A stretch of 64,000 bases of DNA from Paenactinomyces guangxiensis (GCF_016055185.1 NZ_JAECVR010000004.1:124001-188000), one strand, 5' to 3'; positions 34,273 through 46,101 are shown, counted from the stretch's first letter. Notes: generated from the sequence alone by a model not told the origin. Numbers and translations: made by a program.

Positions 34273-35202
34273 GTGCTCAGGTATACGCTCAAACGGCTGT
34301 CCTACATGGTTGTAACCCTTTGGATCATCATTACGGTTACTTTCTTCCTTATGCATTCCCTTCCGGGTACACCGTTGAAAAATGAAGAAAAGTTGCCGGA
34401 ACAGATTAGAGAACAAATTATGGAACATTACGGGTTGAATGATCCGCTCGGTGTCCAGTACCTGAAGTTTTTAGGAGATGTGGTTCAGGGTGATCTTGGC
34501 ATGTCACTGGCCTATGACGGACGCAGTGTAACAGAAATGATTCTCACAGGCTTTCCTGTATCCGCTTTTATAGGCACACAGGCAGTTATTTTTGGTACCT
34601 TGATAGGTTTAATTCTCGGCATGGTTGCTGCTTTGCGGCGCGGTACAATGATTGACAACCTGGCAACCATAACTGCTGTTTTCGGAGTCTCTGTTCCCAA
34701 TTTCGTCTTGTCCGCATTGCTTTCTTATTGGGTTGGAGTAAAATGGGGCATTTTACCGCCGGCTCTCTGGGAATCATATAGCTCTTCCATTCTGCCGTCC
34801 CTTGCTCTTGCTGTATTTGTGATTGCGCAAATTTCCCGGTATATCCGTTCGGAAATGGTAGAGGTTCTTGATCAGGATTATATGAAAACGGCAAAAGCGA
34901 AAGGGTTGAACCGTAAAGCAGTTGTGTTCCGCCATGCTCTCAGAAACGCACTCATTCCAGCTGTCACTGTTCTTGGTCCACTGGCTATAAACATTATTAC
35001 CGGGTCCATGGTGGTAGAGGTCATCTTTGCACTTCCCGGAATCGGACAGTACTTTGTAACATCGATCTTCAGCAATGATTATACGGTGATTATGGGCACA
35101 ACCATTTTCTACAGTGTACTGATCATTCTTACCATCTTTATTGTAGATATCTTATACGGCATTATTGACCCACGGATTCGGATTGCGGGAGCAAAGGAGT
35201 GA
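34273..35202 (+). CDS. oppB: Oligopeptide ABC transporter permease OppB
   Basis: A 309-residue permease with the N-terminal TM and RLPGTP-like SLPGTPLKNEE typical of OppB/DppB, six TMs, and the ATPase-contact EAA loop MKTAKAKGLNRKAVVFRHALRNALIP near residue 200. GTG 34273 is used, with GAGAGGA 11 nt upstream. Starts the oppBCDF operon, in which oppC follows after 7 nt. Confidence 0.9.
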   Translation: MLRYTLKRLSYMVVTLWIIITVTFFLMHSLPGTPLKNEEKLPEQIREQIMEHYGLNDPLGVQYLKFLGDVVQGDLGMSLAYDGRSVTEMILTGFPVSAFIGTQAVIFGTLIGLILGMVAALRRGTMIDNLATITAVFGVSVPNFVLSALLSYWVGVKWGILPPALWESYSSSILPSLALAVFVIAQISRYIRSEMVEVLDQDYMKTAKAKGLNRKAVVFRHALRNALIPAVTVLGPLAINIITGSMVVEVIFALPGIGQYFVTSIFSNDYTVIMGTTIFYSVLIILTIFIVDILYGIIDPRIRIAGAKE

Positions 35203-35209
35203 TACTGGA

Positions 35210-36139
35210 ATGAATGCTACAAAAGACCTGACACCTGATCTGTTTCAACCGGTTCAGATTGAAGACAGCGATAAAAACAGTCTTTCCCGGGAGTCTGTCG
35301 GTTTCTGGAAAGACGCATGGCGCCGGTTTCTTTCCAATAAGGGAGCGATACTTGGCCTTATCCTTATCTTTGTGATTGGATTTTTCGCCCTTGTGGGCCC
35401 TTCGATGAACAGCTATACTTATCAAGTTCAGGATTTTAAGTCCCTAAACCAGGAGAGCTTTACTGGTGATCATTATTTTGGGACAGATGATCTTGGCCGG
35501 GACGTGTGGACCCGTACCTGGTACGGTGCTAAAGTTTCCCTGCTCATTGCCTTTTTAGCCGCCTTTTTTGACCTGGTGATCGGAGTTACCTTTGGCGGAA
35601 TCTCCGGTTATTTTGGAGGCCGCATCGATAATATCATGCAACGGATGATTGAGATTTTAGTGGGGATTCCCAATCTGATTGTCATTATTTTAATGTTGTT
35701 GATCTTTGATCCTGGTATTGTGCCGATCGCTATTGCTCTGTCGATTACCGGGTGGGTGCCGATGGCACGGATTGTGCGGGCCCAGATGATGAAGTTGAAA
35801 ACCCAGGAATATGTACTGGCATCACGCACGCTGGGAGCCAGTCACCAGCGCATTATTATCAAACATATGATTCCTAACGTGATGGGTCCCATTATTATTG
35901 CCGTTACCTTTGCCGTTCCGTCAGCCATTTTCTTTGAAGCCTTTTTAAGCTTTATTGGATTAGGGCTTCGTCCGCCGGAAGCAAGTCTGGGTGTGCTTGT
36001 CAATGAGGGTAAAGATGTTTTGCAGATTTTCCCGTACCAATTGTTCTGGCCGGCCCTGGTACTCAGCTTGATTATGCTGGCGTTTAACCTGGTGGGCGAC
36101 GGCTTGAGAGATGCACTTGACCCGAAAATGCGCAAATAG
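35210..36139 (+). CDS. oppC: Oligopeptide ABC transporter permease OppC
   Basis: A 309-residue permease. The N-terminal FWKDAWRRFLSNKGAILGLILI segment is typical of OppC, then HYFGTDDLGRDVWTRTWYG, and the EAA loop EYVLASRTLGASHQRIIIKHMIPNVMGP. ATG 35210 has AAAGGAG 10 nt upstream; the reading from 35165 overlaps oppB. Pairs with OppB to form the channel. Confidence 0.9.
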   Translation: MNATKDLTPDLFQPVQIEDSDKNSLSRESVGFWKDAWRRFLSNKGAILGLILIFVIGFFALVGPSMNSYTYQVQDFKSLNQESFTGDHYFGTDDLGRDVWTRTWYGAKVSLLIAFLAAFFDLVIGVTFGGISGYFGGRIDNIMQRMIEILVGIPNLIVIILMLLIFDPGIVPIAIALSITGWVPMARIVRAQMMKLKTQEYVLASRTLGASHQRIIIKHMIPNVMGPIIIAVTFAVPSAIFFEAFLSFIGLGLRPPEASLGVLVNEGKDVLQIFPYQLFWPALVLSLIMLAFNLVGDGLRDALDPKMRK

Positions 36140-36152
36140 GGGGGAAATCAGG

Positions 36153-37169
36153 ATGACAAAAGTGTTAGAAGTTCGTGATTTACACGTCTCTTTTAAAACT
36201 TATAACGGAGAAGTACAAGCCGTCCGCGGGGTCAGCTTTGATGTAGACGAAGGAGAAACCGTAGCCATTGTTGGGGAATCCGGCTGCGGGAAAAGTGTCA
36301 CTTCCCAAACCATCATGCGCCTGATTCCCAACCCGCCGGGTTTTATCAAAAAAGGAGAAATTATTTTTGACGGCAAAGACCTGGCCAAAGCTACTGAAAA
36401 GCAGATGGAGAAAATTCGCGGTGCAGATATCGCGATGATTTTCCAGGATCCGATGACTTCACTGAACCCAACCATGACTGTGGGAAAACAGATCATGGAA
36501 GGCTTAATGAAACATCAAAAAATGAGTCAGGGAGAAGCAAGGCGAAAAGCGGTTGAAATGCTGAAACTGGTTGGCATTCCAAGCCCGGAGTCGCGTCTGA
36601 AACAATATCCGCACCAGTTTAGCGGAGGAATGAGACAACGTGCCATGATCGCGATCGCACTCTCCTGTGCGCCAAAAGTATTAATTGCGGATGAGCCTAC
36701 AACAGCTCTTGATGTGACCATCCAAGCCCAAATTATTGACTTGATGAAAGAACTCCAGGAAAAGATTAACACCTCGATCATCTTAATTACGCACGATCTG
36801 GGTGTGGTAGCTGACATTGCTGACCGTGTTGTCGTTATGTACGCAGGAAAAGTAGTGGAAACCGGCAATCTGGACGAAATTTTCTATAATCCGAAACATC
36901 CGTATACCTGGGGCTTACTTGCTTCCATGCCGCGTTTGGACCAATCGGAAGACCAGGAATTGCTGCCGATCCCCGGTTCTCCGCCTAACTTGCTTTCCCC
37001 TCCCAAAGGATGCCCGTTTGCGGCGCGCTGTAAACATGCGATGAAAATTTGTACCGAGCAGATGCCGGAAGCCACAAAAGTTTCCTCTTCACATCAAGTG
37101 GCTTGCTGGTTAGAGCACCCCATGGCCCCTGAAGTGAAACCACCAGCACTCGCGGTAGGAGGCGAATAA
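36153..37169 (+). CDS. oppD: Oligopeptide ABC transporter ATPase OppD
   Basis: A 338-residue ATPase. Walker A is GESGCGKS (near 40), the Q-loop is [11 protein letters not shown], the signature is QFSGGMRQR, Walker B is [11 protein letters not shown], and the H-loop is ITHDLG. The C-terminal oligopeptide-transporter domain with a Cys set ([17 protein letters not shown]) resembles OppD proteins with a 4Fe-4S site. ATG 36153 has AGGGGGG upstream. Confidence 0.92.
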   Translation: MTKVLEVRDLHVSFKTYNGEVQAVRGVSFDVDEGETVAIVGESGCGKSVTSQTIMRLIPNPPGFIKKGEIIFDGKDLAKATEKQMEKIRGADIAMIFQDPMTSLNPTMTVGKQIMEGLMKHQKMSQGEARRKAVEMLKLVGIPSPESRLKQYPHQFSGGMRQRAMIAIALSCAPKVLIADEPTTALDVTIQAQIIDLMKELQEKINTSIILITHDLGVVADIADRVVVMYAGKVVETGNLDEIFYNPKHPYTWGLLASMPRLDQSEDQELLPIPGSPPNLLSPPKGCPFAARCKHAMKICTEQMPEATKVSSSHQVACWLEHPMAPEVKPPALAVGGE

Positions 37170-37171
37170 AA

Positions 37172-38188
37172 ATGAGTCAGGTTCAAACCATTAACCGTGA
37201 CAATTCCACGGATCGTCAGGCGAAAAAAGATGTGATTTTGGAAGTCAAGAATCTGAAAAAACATTTTCACATGGGCCGCAATCAGGTCGTTCAGGCTGTT
37301 GACGGAGTTACTTTTGATGTCTACCGCGGGGAAACTCTTGGCCTTGTGGGAGAATCCGGTTGCGGTAAGTCGACCATTGGACGGACTCTTATTCGGTTGT
37401 ACGATGCGACAGAGGGTACGGTTAAATTTAACGATCAGGATGTCTACAGCCTGAAAGGAAAGGAATTAAAGAATTTTAACCGGAAGATGCAGATGATTTT
37501 CCAGGACCCCTATGCTTCATTGAATCCGCGCATGACCGTCATGGATATCATTGCCGAAGGGATTGACATTCACGGCCTGGCGAAAGGGGAAGAGCGCCGC
37601 CGTCGGGTGGTTGAACTTCTGCAAACGGTTGGCCTGAATGAAGAGCACGCAGACCGTTTTGCTCACGAGTTCAGTGGCGGACAGCGACAACGGATCGGGA
37701 TTGCCCGCGCCCTTGCCGTGGAACCGGACTTTATCATCGCTGACGAGCCCATCTCTGCCCTTGACGTTTCGATTCAGGCCCAAGTTGTTAATTTGATGAG
37801 AAAACTGCAAAGGGAAAAAGGGCTTACCTACCTCTTTATTGCACACGATTTGTCAATGGTTAAATATATTTCCGACCGTGTGGGTGTGATGTATCTTGGA
37901 AACCTGGTCGAGCTGGCAGAAAGTGATGAACTGTATGATCATCCGCTGCACCCCTATACCGAAGCCCTCCTTTCCGCTGTACCGATTCCGGATCCGGAGA
38001 CAGCGAAAACCAGAGAACGAATCATTCTGGAAGGGGATGTTCCCAGCCCGATCAATCCCCCGAGCGGTTGCCGGTTCCGGACCCGTTGTCCAAAAGTAAT
38101 GGACATCTGTTCCGAGGTCGTGCCAACTTGGCAGGAAGCGCGCCCTGGCCATTGGGTAGCTTGTCACTTATATAACGAAAAGGAATAA
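37172..38188 (+). CDS. oppF: Oligopeptide ABC transporter ATPase OppF
   Basis: A 338-residue ATPase partner of OppD with Walker [20 protein letters not shown], signature EFSGGQRQR, Walker [12 protein letters not shown] and IAHDLS, and the C-terminal Cys set ([17 protein letters not shown]). Starts 2 nt after oppD behind GGAGG. Last gene of the operon, with a strong terminator. Confidence 0.92.
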   Translation: MSQVQTINRDNSTDRQAKKDVILEVKNLKKHFHMGRNQVVQAVDGVTFDVYRGETLGLVGESGCGKSTIGRTLIRLYDATEGTVKFNDQDVYSLKGKELKNFNRKMQMIFQDPYASLNPRMTVMDIIAEGIDIHGLAKGEERRRRVVELLQTVGLNEEHADRFAHEFSGGQRQRIGIARALAVEPDFIIADEPISALDVSIQAQVVNLMRKLQREKGLTYLFIAHDLSMVKYISDRVGVMYLGNLVELAESDELYDHPLHPYTEALLSAVPIPDPETAKTRERIILEGDVPSPINPPSGCRFRTRCPKVMDICSEVVPTWQEARPGHWVACHLYNEKE

Positions 38189-38197
38189 ATCGCGCGT

Positions 38198-38232
38198 GAT
38201 AGGCGGTTGCCCTCAACCGTCTATCTTTATTT
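38198..38232 (+). terminator. Terminator of the opp operon
   Basis: GATAGGCGGTTG (38198-38209) pairs with CAACCGTCTATC (38214-38225), then TTTATTTT. Confidence 0.9.
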
Positions 38233-38240
38233 TGTAAATA

Positions 38241-38279
38241 AACGACCTTACCCCGGTTGAATCCCGTTGTAAGGTCGTT
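38241..38279 (-). terminator. Terminator of the MFS gene
   Basis: AACGACCTTAC (38241-38251) pairs with GTAAGGTCGTT (38269-38279); on the minus strand it is followed by TATTTACAAAAT. Confidence 0.7.
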
Positions 38280-38312
38280 GTTGAAAGCAATGGATATATG
38301 GTTGGCCGAAAA

Positions 38313-39563
38313 CTATTGTGATGTATTTTCCTCCACTTTTTGTACAGCTCCGGGTTTCCATAATGGCAGCAGGACAATGATCCCAACGACGAACAACACG
38401 GCGGCTGTTTCAAACATAGCCAAAAGCGAAAATGATTCTTTTAACGAGCCGGACATACTCATTGTGACCACCATTGCTCCCATAAAGAGCGGGCTTAGTA
38501 TGCCGTTGACGCGGCCAATAAATGAAGCCTCTGTATTTTGTAAGATCATCGTGTTAATGCCGATTTGGATGGAAGGCATGACGAGTCCGGAAATAAACTG
38601 GGCTGTCAGGGTCAACCATAACTGCGTTGACAGGCCAGCCGCCAGAAAACCGAATGCGCTGACGGCCATCCCTAACACAAGAAGTTTTAGCGGAGCGATT
38701 TTTTTCGCTAATGCCATTGTCAGTCCGCCGCCGAGGATCATCCCGATCCCGTTTGCAGCCATCAACCACTGAAGATGTTCCTTCGGCAAGCCTAAACGTT
38801 CGGTAATCAGAAAGACACCAAGCGGTTGAACTAACCCAATGGCCAATCCTGCCGCCGCAAAACAGCCGCCAAGCAGGGTTAAGGTCCGGTTACTGAGTAC
38901 ATAACGGAATCCTGCCATCAGTTCTTGCCGGAGCGTGGTTTTCTCTTCCTTCTTCTCTGCTTCGTGATCCGGCGGCAGAAACAGAAGCACGAGAGCGGAG
39001 ACTAAGAAGGCGACTCCCATGATGCCAATGGCTGTGTTAATGCCATAATGCTGATAGACAAATGTCCCGAGAACCGGCCCTAAAATCATAAAGACAGCGA
39101 AAATCGTCTGGTATATAGACATTCCCATTTGAATCAGATCTTCCTGCACATGCAATTTAAACAATTTCATGCCGGAAGGCTGGGAAAACTGTGACAATAT
39201 GGACGAGACGAGCGTCGCGAAGAAGACCGCTTTCCAACTTCCAAACACAAGCGTTAACAGTACAACGAAAATGGAGGCAGAACTGAGCAAGTCACACCAA
39301 ATCATCGTTCGTTTCGGCCGCCAGCGGTCAGCAAACGTGCCTCCGATAAACGAAAACAAAAAGATGGGAGCAAACTCCGCAACGGAAATCAGCGAAACAG
39401 CGACCGGGTTTCCATTTGTTTTTTCCATTACATATAACAGGATCGAATAGTTGCGCACCCAGATACCAATTTGCAGAAAAAATACGGAAAGCAGGATGGT
39501 ACGGATCACCCGGTTGCGGAACAACGCCCCGATTGAAATTTTTGTGGTCGCATTAGCAGTCAT
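38313..39563 (-). CDS. Major facilitator superfamily transporter
   Basis: A 416-residue protein with 12 predicted TMs and the MFS-1 pattern: FIGGTFADRWRPKRTM is the loop 2-3 motif (G-x3-D-R-x3-R/K-R). The type resembles MacA/Bcr-like drug or macrolide exporters of Bacilli (ENRxxAF-like FQIGIWVRNYSILLYV TM1). Substrate unknown. ATG 39563 has GGGAGAGG at a 6-nt spacing; the ATG at 39581 would put this site inside the gene. Monocistronic, minus strand. Confidence 0.82.
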   Translation of the reverse strand: MTANATTKISIGALFRNRVIRTILLSVFFLQIGIWVRNYSILLYVMEKTNGNPVAVSLISVAEFAPIFLFSFIGGTFADRWRPKRTMIWCDLLSSASIFVVLLTLVFGSWKAVFFATLVSSILSQFSQPSGMKLFKLHVQEDLIQMGMSIYQTIFAVFMILGPVLGTFVYQHYGINTAIGIMGVAFLVSALVLLFLPPDHEAEKKEEKTTLRQELMAGFRYVLSNRTLTLLGGCFAAAGLAIGLVQPLGVFLITERLGLPKEHLQWLMAANGIGMILGGGLTMALAKKIAPLKLLVLGMAVSAFGFLAAGLSTQLWLTLTAQFISGLVMPSIQIGINTMILQNTEASFIGRVNGILSPLFMGAMVVTMSMSGSLKESFSLLAMFETAAVLFVVGIIVLLPLWKPGAVQKVEENTSQ

Positions 39564-39967
39564 AAAATCCTCTCCCTTCATTAATGAATGCTAATCGAAT
39601 AGTGATTATGCCATCCTTCCCCCACAAAGTCCGAAATAAGATCTATTGCGTTTTTTGATAAAGGTTTTTCGTCGTTGAATCACAATTTTTGCCCCATTTA
39701 TTTTTGGACACAAAAAAACACCTCACCCTTCGCAGCAGGCAATGAACAGATACATCACAAATAAACCCGATTCCATGTTTAAATGGGTGGGTATAAGTGC
39801 TCTGTACTTACTATTACCTGATACGCTTGAATGCAGTGCTCATGAAATACTTTCCTCCGTTTAACTTTTTTGTAAGACAACAGACCTCGTAATTATATCA
39901 TTATGATTAAGGTGTTGTATACATTTTTTGTTTGGAAATATTGGAGATGGACCGGGTTTACACCCGA
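39564..39967. other. Gene-free stretch between MFS and NRAMP genes
   Basis: No supported gene. A ribosome site (ACGGAGGAAAG) on the minus strand near 39855 leads only into an 8-codon frame. The rest is AT-rich promoter-like DNA for the minus-strand MFS gene. Confidence 0.4.
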
Positions 39968-39995
39968 AAAAACCCCCGCTCCTGAGCGAGGGTCA
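39968..39995 (-). terminator. Terminator of the NRAMP-like gene
   Basis: On the minus strand CCCTCGCTC and GAGCGGGGG form the stem, followed by TTTTTT. Confidence 0.85.
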
Positions 39996-40005
39996 AGAGA
40001 AATAT

Positions 40006-41280
40006 TTATTTTGAAAGGGTTTCAATCACTTCCTGAATTCCCAAAACCGCAAAGAGTAAGACGTTTACACATAAGATTGTATTGGACAGCCAACGGTTGC
40101 GATGTTCTTTGTTGACACGTTTTGAATTGAGCAGCCAGAGGAGAGTGATCGCCAGGAACGGCATGAAGAAAGCACCCAGAACCCCGTATAATATGACAAG
40201 GCTCACCGGCTTCCCAAGAAACAGCAGAAGCATCGGCGGGAAAGTCAGCCAGATCAGGTAGGCACGGTAAGCGGGGGATTTTTCGGAAACAGGGTCAGCA
40301 TCAAGGCTGGAGGGATTTTTCTTCCAGTGGCGCACCAAATCGGCAAAGAGGTAGGGAACTCCATTCCATACACCCAGCAACGAGGTAAAGGAAGCAGACC
40401 AAAATCCGATTAAGAAAAGCCAGCGCGCCGGCTCGCCAAAGCGTTCCCCGAGGAGCTTTGACAGCTCGATCAGCCCTTTTTCGCCATCGAAAACCATGCC
40501 GGTTCCAAAAAGAAATTGTGCTCCGACAATTAATAACGAGATCGTAAAAATTCCAGTCACAATGTAAGCGACTGCGGAGTCAAGGCGCACCACGGAGATC
40601 CAGGAGGGGCCTGTCCAATTTTTTTCCCGAATCCAATATCCATACGAAGCCATTGTTATAGACCCGCCTACGCCTCCAATCAGCCCTAAGGCGTAGAATA
40701 AAGAACCCTGGGGCATCGTTGGCACAAATCCGGATAACAGACTTATCAAGTCCGGAAAAACGAGAATGGCCGAGCCTACTACCGTAATAAACATCAAGCC
40801 GACAAAAAAAGTCATCACTTTCTCAAATAACTGATATTTCCCCGTCCATACTAATAAAAATCCGGCCAGGGCGTGAAGGATTGCCCAGATTTTAAGATCG
40901 ATCTGAGGAAATAGTGCGGTAGCAGCAAGAGCACAGGAAGAGGAAACCGCAGCCCCAAAAATAAAACCCCAAATAATTGAATAAATTCCAAAATAGCCAC
41001 TAGTCCATTTGCCCAAAGATCTCCAACCCTGGAAAATCGTTTGTCCAGTGGCCAATTGCCATCGTCCTACTCCTTCATTGAGGGAGAATTTAAGAATGGC
41101 TCCAATAAGAATCGCCCAAATAAAGGTAAAACCGAATTTGGTACCGGCAACAAGTGCTGCTACCAGGTCACCGGCACCCACACCGGTAGCTGCTACAATC
41201 AGACCGGGCCCAACGAAAGAAAACCGTTTACCCGGGGGGGCAGATGGAGTGGGGGAAGGGGATTTGCCGGGTGATGACAT
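40006..41280 (-). CDS. Divergent NRAMP-family transporter
   Basis: A 424-residue, roughly 11-TM protein of the NRAMP/APC fold, starting GPGLIVAATGVGAGDLVAALVAG. Canonical NRAMP metal transporters have DPGN in TM1 and MPH in TM6; here the TM1 site reads GAGD and the TM6 site ITMASYGYW. The metal-binding Asp-Asn and Met are therefore absent, so Mn/Fe import should not be assumed; Mg-type or non-metal relatives exist. Basic/Pro-Ser-rich N-terminal tail. ATG 41280 follows GGAGGG; a TTG codon precedes it. Confidence 0.8.
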   Translation of the reverse strand: MSSPGKSPSPTPSAPPGKRFSFVGPGLIVAATGVGAGDLVAALVAGTKFGFTFIWAILIGAILKFSLNEGVGRWQLATGQTIFQGWRSLGKWTSGYFGIYSIIWGFIFGAAVSSSCALAATALFPQIDLKIWAILHALAGFLLVWTGKYQLFEKVMTFFVGLMFITVVGSAILVFPDLISLLSGFVPTMPQGSLFYALGLIGGVGGSITMASYGYWIREKNWTGPSWISVVRLDSAVAYIVTGIFTISLLIVGAQFLFGTGMVFDGEKGLIELSKLLGERFGEPARWLFLIGFWSASFTSLLGVWNGVPYLFADLVRHWKKNPSSLDADPVSEKSPAYRAYLIWLTFPPMLLLFLGKPVSLVILYGVLGAFFMPFLAITLLWLLNSKRVNKEHRNRWLSNTILCVNVLLFAVLGIQEVIETLSK

Positions 41281-41407
41281 CAACTTTCCCTCCTTTTTTG
41301 ATATTTTTTGAAAAATATATTTCTATTATAATTCTTTTCATAGATGCTTTCAAAGATCATATGTATGTACGAGCGGGATCACTCCGTTGGAAACAGATAT
41401 ACAGCAA

Positions 41408-41432
41408 AGCCTCCTTCGTATAAAAGGAGGCT
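41408..41432 (-). terminator. Hairpin after yutI
   Basis: AGCCTCCTT (41408-41416) pairs exactly with AAGGAGGCT (41424-41432). The T run is poor. Confidence 0.6.
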
Positions 41433-41442
41433 GAGTGTATGA

Positions 41443-41664
41443 TTACAAGACTTGTTCTACTTCTCTCACTTCCGGAATTTCTTCCATCAACGCACGTTCA
41501 ATACCGGCTTTGAGGGTAATGGTGGAGCTTGGGCAACTGCCGCAGGCACCCAGCAGGCGAACACGAACAACTCCCTCTTCCACTTCCACTAATTCAACAT
41601 CCCCGCCATCCCTTTGGATGAACGGACGCAATTTATCCAATACTTCTTGTACACGCTCTTCCAT
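41443..41664 (-). CDS. yutI: NifU C-terminal-like Fe-S scaffold
   Basis: A 73-residue NifU-like protein with the cluster-binding CGSCPSS motif (residues 37-43) in the usual [30 protein letters not shown] context. It carries Fe-S clusters to target proteins. The gene corresponds to B. subtilis yutI. The upstream site is AAAGGGGAAG. Separate from, but probably working with, the HesB-type protein at 49136. Confidence 0.9.
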   Translation of the reverse strand: MEERVQEVLDKLRPFIQRDGGDVELVEVEEGVVRVRLLGACGSCPSSTITLKAGIERALMEEIPEVREVEQVL

Positions 41665-41981
41665 TATCTTCTTCCCCTTTCCATTCGCTCAAAGGGTTAA
41701 ACTAAATCTGTATAGCTTACCCACTATTTGTATCATACCATGAAATCTTCCAGCCCATAAGGGATTGGAAACATTTGATATACCAAGTTCATTGTAGGAT
41801 TTTTTAAAAATAAAATCAATGGGTAATTCGACAGGCAAGGGCGAACAACATATACTGGATCAGGAGAAGTGCTTTTTATTCACCGGGTTGTACCGGCAAA
41901 AAGAAAATTGATAAGATGGAATTGTATTCGTCCAATGGACACGTACACTTCTGTGATATTGTAGCAAGAAGGGGAACATGG
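41665..41981. other. Divergent promoter region yutI/mccA
   Basis: About 315 bp without a supported gene; holds divergent promoters. No S-box or T-box pattern was recognised before mccA. Confidence 0.4.
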
Positions 41982-44046
<2,065 letters not shown>

Positions 44047-44066
44047 AACAGCTGAGGGAGAGTAAT

Positions 44067-44396
44067 ATGGGAGAAACCCGAGTGATAGAGATTGATGTGT
44101 ACGGCGCGGAGCAACTGTGCCCGAGCTGTGTCCATTTCCCTTCTTCACGTGAAACTGCTGACTGGCTGCAAGCGGCTATTGCGAGAAAATACGGGGAAAC
44201 GATCAAAGTGCGTTATATTGACATTTACGATCCGCAGGGGGAAAAAGAGACTGCCTTTGCCCGGCGGGTGATCGAGGAAGAGCTGTGGTACCCTGTTGTC
44301 GTGATCGAAGATGAAATTATCGCTGAAGGAAATCCAAAACTAAAAAAAATTTATCAGGTGTTGGATCGCCTTGGCATTGTTTCTTCAGAATCATAA
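44067..44396 (+). CDS. yuzD: YuzD-family thioredoxin-like protein
   Basis: A 109-residue DUF1462 protein with the CPSC pair in VYGAEQLCPSCVHFPSS near residue 17 and a VVVIEDEIIAEGNPKL segment resembling the cis-Pro side of a thioredoxin fold. Function unknown; in B. subtilis yuzD lies beside yutI/yuzB. GAGGGAGA lies upstream. Follows mccB after 20 nt, so probably in the same transcript. Confidence 0.85.
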   Translation: MGETRVIEIDVYGAEQLCPSCVHFPSSRETADWLQAAIARKYGETIKVRYIDIYDPQGEKETAFARRVIEEELWYPVVVIEDEIIAEGNPKLKKIYQVLDRLGIVSSES

Positions 44397-44410
44397 TCCA
44401 ATCGTAAGAG

Positions 44411-44445
44411 AGTTCCGGTATCTATTTCCGGGACTTATTTTTTTA
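44411..44445 (+). terminator. Terminator after yuzD
   Basis: AGTTCCGG (44411-44418) pairs with CCGGGACT (44428-44435, one G-T), then TATTTTTTT. Confidence 0.75.
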
Positions 44446-44676
44446 TACAAAGATAGCATGAGCCCGGAATCGAGGAACCATGCGGCTCTTGGCTTTAAAA
44501 AGATTGTTATTCTAAATTTCTCTGAATCTCTACAACCACTTGCTTTATTTATCTCAACAATTTGATTTAAAAAAAATGGAATCAAAATAAAAATTAAAAA
44601 AATAATTGAAATTTATAATAGGGCTGTACCAATAAATGACAAGTATGTAACATGTTAAAGAGACGGAGGATGAAAG

Positions 44677-45048
44677 ATGAAAAAGTATCTGATTCTCATG
44701 ATCACTGTTTTAACGTTTTTTGCGTTCCCTTTATCTTCGATGGCCGCCGGTTGGTCGTACAATCTTAAAAAAGGGCAAAGCTGGGGGAGCAGCACCTGTA
44801 CAACATCCTACAAATATATAAAATTTCACATTAAACCTACTAAGAAGGGATATGCAACGGCTTATCTGCAAAAGTATTCTCGTGGGAAGTGGGTAGATAC
44901 CGGACCGGGGGAAGATTTATATGCGTGGGAACAAGTATTATCAGCACCGGCTGATAGTTCGAGTACAAAATATCGGGTGTTTATTTCTGTTGGATATGAT
45001 GGAGATGTAGCGGGGAAGATCAGGTGCTATGGCGAAAATAAGCGTTGA
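44677..45048 (+). CDS. Small secreted protein A (tandem paralogue)
   Basis: A 123-residue protein with a clear Sec signal ending SMA-A. The mature part begins GWSYNLKKGQSWGSSTCTTSY and contains two Cys, one in STCTTSY and one in IRCYG near the end, which may form a disulfide. It shares GW-x-YNL, SWGSST-x-TTSY and YR-x-FI with the next gene. Not recognised as a known family; a small beta-rich extracellular protein is likely. GGAGG lies 8 nt before the start. Confidence 0.7.
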   Translation: MKKYLILMITVLTFFAFPLSSMAAGWSYNLKKGQSWGSSTCTTSYKYIKFHIKPTKKGYATAYLQKYSRGKWVDTGPGEDLYAWEQVLSAPADSSSTKYRVFISVGYDGDVAGKIRCYGENKR

Positions 45049-45102
45049 TCATGATTTCCCAATCTTCCCATTATTCAATCATAGATACTCGGAGGGAAAA
45101 AT

Positions 45103-45477
45103 ATGAAAAAGAAAATGTTTTCTTTATTAATGATCTTGGTAGCCAGTGTCGTTCTGCCTACTTCCGTATTCGCAGAGGGGTGGCGTTATAATTTGGGTCA
45201 ATGGTCAAGCTGGGGCAGTTCAACTGTGACCACTTCCTATCCAAAACTGGCATGTACAATTACTAACGAGTTGGGAGAAGGATGGGCAAGAATTCAAGTG
45301 AAACATAATGGTAAATGGAAAAACGCCCCTTATCAAAATCCTGAAACTGCTTCGCTTTCAAAAAATAAAAAAATAACTATTAAAGCTCCAGCTAATAAAT
45401 CATCTATATACAGAATATTTATTTGGACTCAAAATTCTGGAGTACGCGGAGCAGTCTATTGTAAAGGATCAAACTAA
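45103..45477 (+). CDS. Small secreted protein B (tandem paralogue)
   Basis: A 124-residue paralogue of the gene just upstream: signal peptide ending VFA-E, then GWRYNLGQWSSWGSSTVTTSY and a C-terminal YRIFIW..VYCKG. The first Cys has moved (KLACTI instead of STCTT), so if the pair forms a disulfide its register differs. GGAGG precedes ATG 45103. The duplication is old, as identity is limited to the motifs. Confidence 0.7.
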   Translation: MKKKMFSLLMILVASVVLPTSVFAEGWRYNLGQWSSWGSSTVTTSYPKLACTITNELGEGWARIQVKHNGKWKNAPYQNPETASLSKNKKITIKAPANKSSIYRIFIWTQNSGVRGAVYCKGSN

Positions 45478-45515
45478 TTTGATAATGCCGAGCGGGTTTT
45501 TTATTGTAATAATGA

Positions 45516-45720
45516 AAGTCTGCTGCCTTTGCCGGATACGTCATTTCATCGGTTGTTTTGGAAGCGGCAATCAACCCATGCAACTGTTTATAGGCTGATC
45601 GGGATTGTTTGGCTGGAAGTGATGATTTACGGGTCTAAGTTGAGCGAGTAGTACAAACAGCTCGATCCGGTGCTTCTGTTCATTAACGGGGGTGGCCATC
45701 GGGTTTTTGGTTATTTATAG
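45516..45720 (+). pseudogene. Decayed coding remnant
   Basis: Two fragments in different frames look like coding: SAAFAGYVISSVVLEAA (from 45519) and, after a shift near 45595, LIGIVWLEVMIYGSKLSE, stop, YKQLDPVLLFINGGG to TAG 45718. They suggest a membrane protein gene with a frameshift and an in-frame stop. Family not recognised. Confidence 0.3.
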
Positions 45721-45770
45721 TGTATGAAAACTCTGTCCGGACTGATTTTATATACAAACATGCAGATGGC

Positions 45771-45799
45771 TTGGGCAAAACTATAATAGACTGTATAAT
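45771..45799 (+). promoter_or_regulatory. Promoter of yuzB
   Basis: TTGGGC (45771-45776), 17 nt, TATAAT (45794-45799). Confidence 0.5.
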
Positions 45800-45861
45800 A
45801 GGTATCAGTGAATCAATAAAAGACTTCACTGAAGCTTGGCTGGCAGGACGGAGTGAACAAG

Positions 45862-46101
45862 ATGAGACCTCTGATTGAGTTTTGCATAAATAACTTAACC
45901 GACGATGTGCTGGAGATTAAGAAAAAATTAGAGTCAGATCCGTCTCTGGACGTGATTGAGTATGGATGTCTGGGTAACTGTGGAATTTGTGCACAGCAAC
46001 CTTATGCCCTGGTTAACGGGGAACTGGTGACAGGTGATACAGCTGAAGAGCTTTTGGAGAATATCTATAAAGCGATCGAAGAAATGGAGATCCAGTTCTG
46101 A
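45862..46101 (+). CDS. yuzB: YuzB-family protein (DUF1450)
   Basis: A 79-residue protein: RPLIEFCINNLTDDVLEIKKKLESDP, YGCLGNCGICAQQPYALVNGELVTGD, AEELLENI. The C-x3-C-x2-C set suggests metal or Fe-S binding; function unknown. ATG 45862 has GGAG 9 nt upstream; GTG 45853 is an alternative. A paralogue is at 29683. Confidence 0.85.
   Translation: MRPLIEFCINNLTDDVLEIKKKLESDPSLDVIEYGCLGNCGICAQQPYALVNGELVTGDTAEELLENIYKAIEEMEIQF

Noticed and set aside
41916-41981. 66-nt upstream extension of mccA
   Set aside because: No ribosome site at 41916; a good site precedes ATG 41982 and the shorter protein aligns with family starts.
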